In this document: positions 58,301 to 64,000 of the stretch, in pieces
How the letters are laid out: every line of letters starts with the position of its first letter
Position numbering within the stretch: position 1 is the stretch's first letter
Source: Parascedosporium putredinis
Lineage: Eukaryota > Ascomycota > Sordariomycetes > Microascales > Microascaceae
DNA: 64,000 bases
Direction: 5' to 3'
Assembly (NCBI GenBank): GCA_949357655.1
Contig: CASHTG010000021.1
Location: 372,001 to 436,000 of the forward strand
The notes under the pieces: model-generated
Told to the model about the DNA's origin: nothing
Seen by the model: the letters and a program-made list of their open reading frames with translations, nothing else
Database searches by the model: none
Program-made: the position numbers and the translations under genes

Positions 58301-59497
58301 GACCAGGGCTTTGCTGCCTCAAGTGTTCCTTCCTATGCTGTCCCCCGCGTGCCTCATATTTCCAGAACCTTCCCCACAAAACGAAATTGAGCCAACTGTA
58401 ATCCCGCTCTTCGGCCCCAAGATCCCCAAAATCCCACCACTCCCAGTGCCGCCTTGTGGACAACCCTCGAGGCTCAACACGGATAATCCACTCTAGTTTA
58501 CGGAATAATACTTGTTGCTTGACCTTTTTTTTTTTTTTTTCCGCAACAACGACTACTTGTAGTACAAGTATATTCATGCGTGTCCCCCAACTCGTCTCGG
58601 TTCGACTCTGGCGAAGCCGCGCTGCCGAACCAACGCCAAGCACAAGGAATGATACAAGTATAAGCCAGCGAAACAACAGTAACCCACCCACTTCTCTCGA
58701 AGCGTGGGGCCCAGGACCAGGCTTTAGCTAGAGATTTGATATGTCTGCAAGGTGTCGTCTTTTTTCCGCCCGAGACGAGACCCACCATAGCTCTAGAAAC
58801 GAGCCCCTCCTGCACCACCAACGGAGCACATCTGCTCAAGACTAAAGGTAAAACTGCCTTGATCAAATTCACTCCACCGCTCTCCCATCGTGCTTCTCCC
58901 GCACAGCCTTCCCCTATAAGCAAGAAATGAAAATGGCAGAGAGCTCTCGGGGCTGTTGGCGCTCTTGGCCCATCTGCTGTGCAGGGCAAGGCGTGTGAAC
59001 ATCTGGTTTCCACTTTAGCCCAACCGCCAACCGCTTCCCCGTAATGTTTCACTCCTATAGCCCGTTGTCTCGCTATAGGAGGATGGCACGGTTCGAGGTG
59101 TTAGTCTAGAGTTTTAAGTATCTCAGTAAACCCGTTGGCTGCTCTTAGTGGCGCGAGGATCGGCACTTCATCACCTTGCCTTTGTTGTTGCGGCATCGCC
59201 ACCGACTCTTACAGGTGGGAAGAACAAAGAAAAAAAGAGGAGGAGCTCGAAGCTTCAGCTTCTGCTGTCGTCACATGCTCACGATGAGAGGACTCGGGCC
59301 CTACAAGATTGTAAAGAAAAAGGGCAAAGAATCGTATTCTATCCTTGCGTTCTTCTTTCTTCTGCTAAGCCAATATTCAGATGTACGCTTAGACGTATAC
59401 ACAATGCCTCTCCAGCCTTATTTCCCACCTTAACAAGCCATGCAACATGCGAATAGCAACCGGAAAAAAAAACTCGTCCTTCTCCTCTTCCCGCTCG
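55316..59497. promoter_or_regulatory. KAR2 upstream region and gene-poor gap before HBS1
   Basis: 4.2 kb between two minus-strand genes, so the KAR2 promoter lies at its left end and the HBS1 3' end at its right. At 55869-56130 there are four GTACC-type motifs in about 260 bp, with one attgg (inverted CCAAT) at about 55920. Other content is T-runs at about 57180-57210, 58051-58064 and 58527-58541, plus low-complexity sequence. A 128-residue plus frame at 56767-57153 and others nearby show no recognisable domain. Confidence 0.45.
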
Positions 59498-62294
59498 CTA
59501 CTCCACCAAGCCCGCCGCGACCGTCTCGCCGCTGCTTCGGATCACGACTCTCTGGCCCGCCTCGAGCGGAATCTTGGACCCGAGCTTGACCGTAATCCTA
59601 GCCACCTCGCCCGGCTGGATGACCTTGGGCCGCCTCTTCAGCGTCTCGCCCGTAGCCTTGTCTAGAATGGCCTCCATCTCGAAGATCTGACCGGCCGAGT
59701 GCAGCCGCCCGCGGTGGAGGTCGATGGGCATGGGCATAATGTGCTCAAACGCCATGGCCTTCATCGTAAACGTGTCGCTCGTTCCGATAGGATGGGACGC
59801 CGCGCACATAATGTCGCCCACGCGGAGGTGCGCCGGGTCGATGCCCGTGAGGAAGATGCTGACGCTCTCCCCGGCCACGGCCCAGTCGCGCAGGTCCGCG
59901 TCCGCCATAATGGTCTTGACGTAGGCCTCCTCCCCGCTGGGTTGCACCACGAGCGCGTCGCCGATCTGTGTTGTTCCCGTATCAATCTTGCCCGAAACCG
60001 TGACGTGGCCGAGCGGCGACTTCCAGATCTCCGAGATGGCCATGCGGAAGGCTTTCTGCAGTGGCCGGGTGATGGGGTCTGCACCATCCAAGGCCTCGAC
60101 GAGCGTGATGTCCGTGTACCACGTTGACTCGGGCGCGTCCGACCGCCGTGTCAGATTGTCGCCGTTGAAGCCGGACAGGGGGATGAAAGTGATGTTCTTG
60201 GCCAAGAAGCCCTTGGCCGACAGGAACCCCATGATCTGGTCCGATATCTCGTCATACCGATACTTAGACCATCCCACCATATCCATCTTGTTGACGGCCA
60301 CGATTAGCTTGTGAACACCGAGCGCTCGTAAGAGAAGCACGTGCTCTCGGGTCTGCCCCTTGAGTCCCTTTTCGAATGCGCCAGTGCTCGCATCTACTAC
60401 GAGGATGGCAAAGTCCGCCTGACTAGCACCGGCAATCATGTTGGGGATGAAATCCTTATGTCCCGGTGCGTCTAGAATGGTATATCTGCACGCGGCCGTT
60501 TCGAAATGGTTGGTTGCAATATCGATCGTCACGCCGCGATCTCGCTCTTCTTCCCTCTGATCCATGACCCAAGCGAGTGCAAAGGATTGTTTTCCAATCT
60601 TTTCTGCCTGCCTCCTGTACTTGTCGACCAAAGCCTTGTCTACAAACTTGAGTTCCAAGAGAAGACGCCCCATCAACGTACTCTTTCCCGCATCGACGTG
60701 ACCTGCCCAACTCATTAGATAAGTGCCGGGTACTTGAAAAGAAGACTAGTCTTCCTAACCTTTTGGTGGGGAGGGAGGGGTGGGGGAAAAGAAACATACC
60801 AACAACGACGAAGCTCGCCGACTTCTTGTCCTTCTTCATCGCCTCGTACTCCTTCGCGACGTCCAACTGCTTGCTCTTGGGTCGCGCCTCGAATTTCGTC
60901 GTGAGCTTACCCATCTGCTCGGCAACGGCCTCGACGTTGCTATTGGACGGCGCGGCGGAAGAGGACCCCTTGGGGCCCTTTTTCTGCGTCGGCGCAGCCA
61001 CCTTCTTGCCGGCTGGTGCGAGGAAAAGAATATTGGTCAGGATTAGTCTGTCATTATTTACCCGAAAAGCGCGAACCTTGGGCTTGTGCCGCCATCACAA
61101 CATCGTCCGGGCTGGGCTTGAGGAAGGGCTCGGCGGAGTACGACTTGGAAATCGTGTACGGGAAAGGGTACGATTCGGCCTGGCGAGCCGGGGCGTTTGC
61201 GCTGGGTCCAAAGAGCGTCGCGGCGAAGGAAGAGGGTCGGGCTGTCTGGCAGAAGACGGGGTTTTCGGGGGCAGAGGCCGCATCCAAGCCTGTAGAGTCG
61301 ATTTCGGTGCTTGGTGGATCTTCCGTAACCTTGCCACCTCCCTGCGCTGCTTGCTGGGAGGTCGCGGCGTCGGCCGAGCCCGCGTTCGACTCTTGCCGCC
61401 GCCTCTTGGAAAGGAGCCTGATGTCGAGCTTGATGGGTTCTTTTTCGTAGCGGGCGCGGTGGGGGTAGCGGACGTGGAAGGTGTGGTGCTCGGGGCTTCC
61501 GCCTCGGGGACCGGGGCTTGCTTATCCGCCACCTTTTGTTTTTCCGGGCCGCAGCGAGGGCTTGGAGCTTGGAAGGCTTTCCGGAGCCGCCTAGGAGGCC
61601 GACGCACCGCGGCGGCTCGATAAAAGTGGTGGCCGGGCCGCGTAGACCGCCCGCCCAAGGGATACCGTAAAAGTGCCATTCCGCCGGGACCCTGACCCGC
61701 GGCACTAGCGAATATTCGTACGCGCAGCTGTTTCGAAGCCCCCGTCGTCCGGAACCGCGCCGCCCACCCGACGTTTTCGCCCCCTCTGGCGGAAATTCGG
61801 AGCCTCCGTACCGACCACGGGGTAGAGAGTTTAGGCAGTACTTACGTTCGACAGGAGCCTTGGCCTTTGGCTTCGGCTTCTCGACAGGATTTATGTAAGT
61901 CCGGTCTATGTAGGCAACCGTCTTCTCAATATCAAAGTAATAATGCCATAAAGAGTCCTTGATTTGTTTCGGTGTGACCTTTTCAGAGGCTTCGCCGAGG
62001 CGCGCCAACACCTCGATCGTTGCCTCGCCCAGTTTGTGTACCTCGTTCTCGTAAATGCTCGTAAGCATAGCCACCGACTTTTCGGCATCGTAGTAATTGT
62101 CCCATAGAGCTTGTTCTATCTCGCTGGGGGATGAGATCGGCGATTTCGCCAAGCGCCGCAAGGACCTTTGCCTTGCCTTCACGCATGGCGACCTCGTCGA
62201 CCTCATCCTCATCAAAGGGCACGGCATCGTTCGGTTCTGCATCGGACAGCTCCTCTCGGTAATCGAGGCTTGCCATTACCGGATGGCGAGACAT
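59498..62294 (-). CDS. HBS1: Ribosome-rescue GTPase Hbs1 with duplicated N-terminal domain
   Basis: Translational GTPase that works with Dom34/Pelota to rescue stalled ribosomes (no-go and non-stop decay). Start at 62294 (MSRHPVMASLDYREEL); introns 61705-61845, 61013-61061 (49 nt) and 60703-60799. G domain: GHVDAGKST (spanning an intron), DAPGHKDF, NKMD, then beta-barrel domains to the stop at 59498. The N-terminal region holds two similar units, VLAALGEIADLIP...ALWDNYYDAEKSVAML and VLARLGEASEKVT...SLWHYYFDIEKTVAYI, each like the helical HBS1_N domain. The linker carries GIPWAGGLRGPATTFIEP and KPSPDDVVMAAQAQ. Frame breaks include G5 62126-62130 (two bases needed), T5 61539-61543 and others in the linker to about 61300. 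Length about 837 residues. Confidence 0.93.
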
Positions 62295-63445
62295 TGTGGA
62301 GGTGTGTGAGTGGTAGGTTAGAAGTGCTTGCTATGTGACGGATCGGGCTTTCGTATACGTAGGTGTATCTGTGGTGGGCTGCAGGTGACTCGGTGGAGGA
62401 GGGGAATGTGTCTGAAGTGAGAAACTTCTCGGTTAGCGATCTCCGGCGGGCTAGAGTGAAGACGGATGAAAATAGGGAGCTCCAAGGTGGGCGTGGAGGA
62501 GGTTCCGAAAGCTCTTATAGGAAAAATAAATACCTTCTATAACAGCCTTAGTATCTCAAGTGAAAGAGGGTGGTCAGCGATCTAAGCTCCTCGGAGAGTC
62601 CTGAAAGAAAGAAAAAGCCCAGGTTGGCCGTATGAGTAATAACTGCTTCCGGGAATTTGATGGGGCGTAGTCGGCGTCAGGCGAAGTTGGTATATATTTT
62701 GTCGTGGGGATGGCGGGGTAATAGCAGCTTTGCTCGAAAGGTACACACAGAGATGGAAGGTGGGGGAGGGGCAAACCGTCACCTGGAAGGCACTTGCATG
62801 GCTGACTCGATTACTCACCATAGGAGCTTGCGGCTTGGGTGGGATGCACACGAACCCGGGCCCTTTTGTCAAGATTTATACTAAAAGGGGGCCATGGGTA
62901 AATCATTTTCATTAGCTACGACTTGATCAACGGGATGGCTGATCTGAGGATTGCAGCTTGAGGTTAGACAAGAGCTGTCAAGCTTGAGAGCTTGAAGAAG
63001 CACTGCGTCTTCCGCCTCTGAGGCGAAAGTTCGAGGTTGCATCAATCACGTGACAAGATCGCTGTCCGCGACCGACCCTGGGCGGAATTCGCTGCCTGCA
63101 CCAGAAGTTTTGCTGGTGGTGTCAAAGATTATGTGGTCCCGCCATTGGCAAAACTAGCACGGAAAGCTGACATAGCATCACGTCGGTACACCGCTAAGAG
63201 CACGCTCCGTTTGGCAGCTAGCAACCGCATCCTAGGCGGTGCTAGCCTCTGGCAGGCAACTGCAAAAATCATCAACTTCAACATTATTTTTTTCCCTTAC
63301 CACGAGAGCACCCCGCCCCCTCCCTATCAACCCCTTTCCGAGCTTCACAACCCCGTCCAAGTTCGGCTGTAGGGTTTCCATTTTGCAGCATATTTCTCCT
63401 TTGCAAAACATAATTAGAGCTTCTTAGCTCTCCCAGCCGAGAACA
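62295..63445. promoter_or_regulatory. Divergent promoter region between HBS1 and CCT5
   Basis: 1.15 kb between two divergent starts. It contains an AT-rich patch at about 62520-62560 and a TCACGTGA-like E-box (atcacgtgac) at about 63046-63055. No other gene is supported. Confidence 0.5.
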
Positions 63446-64000
63446 ATGGCAATGAGTGAGTGTCTCCACGCTATTCTGCCGCCTTCCATGGAACCCCGCT
63501 AACAGCCTCGCAGACCTAGATTTGTCCAACGGTAGGAAGCGCGCCCGCAACCACGACCCCCGAAAGCCTCGCAAACTAATCTTTGTGAATCTAGCGGCGT
63601 TGATGAAGGATGACCAGGGCCGTCCCTTTATCGTTGTCCGAGAGTATGAACGCCCGCAGCACCCACCCCTCCTCCCCTACCCATCCGTTTTTCTCCCCTT
63701 TTCCTATATTCTCAGACTCCTTGACCTCACTTTTCTCCACCACCTCGTGGCCTAACGCTCTCATAGCCAAGGAAAGAAGAAGCGCCAATTCGGCACCGAA
63801 GCTGTCAAGTCACATATCCTCGCCGCCCGCACCGTAGCGAACATTGTCAAGACCTCCCTCGGCCCCCGCGGCCTCGATAAGATCCTGATCTCTCCCGACG
63901 GCGATATCACGGTAACGAACGATGGCGCCACTATATTGCAACAGATGGAAATCACCAATCACGTAGCAAAGCTCCTCGTGGAACTGTCCAAGTCCCAGGA
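63446..64000 (+). CDS. CCT5: Chaperonin CCT/TRiC subunit epsilon, N-terminal part
   Basis: One of eight subunits of the cytosolic chaperonin that folds actin, tubulin and other proteins. The gene runs off the right edge. Four exons are visible: 63446-63455, a micro-exon 63514-63531 (18 nt), 63595-63643, and 63767 onward. Introns are 63456-63513, 63532-63594 and 63644-63766. The spliced start reads MAMNLDLSNAALMKDDQGRP, then FIVVRD, QGKKKRQFGTEAVKSHILAA, TSLGPRGLDKILISPDGD and VTNDGATILQQMEI. TSLGPRG and NDGATI are group II chaperonin nucleotide-binding motifs. The DDQGRPFIVVRD opening and the KKKxxGTEAVKSHILAA segment point to epsilon rather than another subunit. No frame break is seen in the visible part. 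Confidence 0.93.

Overview
The window is chromosomal DNA of a filamentous ascomycete (Pezizomycotina). The best guess is a Sordariomycete, possibly Sordariales, but that placement is inference from the look of the proteins. Genes carry short introns (49 to about 220 nt) with GTAAGT/GTATGT/GTACGT-type donors, CTAAC/CTGAC-like branch points and CAG/TAG acceptors. Codons of conserved genes are GC3-rich, start contexts are fungal Kozak-like, and every recognisable product is a conserved fungal housekeeping or signalling protein. No rRNA, convincing tRNA, CRISPR array, transposon or virus-derived gene was found.

Layout, left to right: a possible C-terminal tail of a gene (1-105, +); an Age2/SMAP-type ArfGAP (833-2697, -); methionine-R-sulfoxide reductase B (4062-4896, +); an unknown acidic, probably nuclear protein (5535-6623, -); a probable Rec114-like meiotic recombination protein (7716-9853, -); the chromatin-remodelling subunit RSC9 with ARID and zinc fingers (10802-13735, +); the multi-KH vigilin SCP160 (14927-18982, -). 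A gene-poor 10 kb follows, with one candidate small spliced gene (21833-22190, +). Then come the PAK kinase STE20 (29149-32248, +); ESCRT-0 VPS27 (34473-36928, -), divergent from a Doa4-type rhodanese/USP deubiquitinase (39315-42563, +); a second gene-poor 6.9 kb; the acyl-CoA synthetase FAA1 (49483-52044, +); the ER chaperone KAR2/BiP ending in HDEL (53057-55315, -); a 4.2 kb gene-poor gap; the ribosome-rescue GTPase HBS1 (59498-62294, -); and the start of chaperonin subunit CCT5 (63446 to the right edge, +).

The genes do not form one pathway. The clearest functional neighbours are VPS27 and the Doa4-type enzyme, which act at the start and end of ubiquitin-dependent endosomal sorting and share one intergenic region. 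HBS1, CCT5 and KAR2 all belong to protein quality control but are probably neighbours by chance.

The most striking property of the sequence is technical. Almost every multi-kilobase gene has reading-frame breaks, and nearly all those resolved are repaired by restoring one base (occasionally two) to a mononucleotide run. The conserved protein continues perfectly across each break, so the genes are probably intact in the organism and the assembled sequence under-counts homopolymers. Coordinates below give whole gene spans including introns; frame breaks are listed gene by gene. I did not find a convincing new biological system. The best leads are the duplicated N-terminal domain of HBS1, the Rec114-like gene, the small spliced gene near 22 kb, and the divergent VPS27/deubiquitinase pair.
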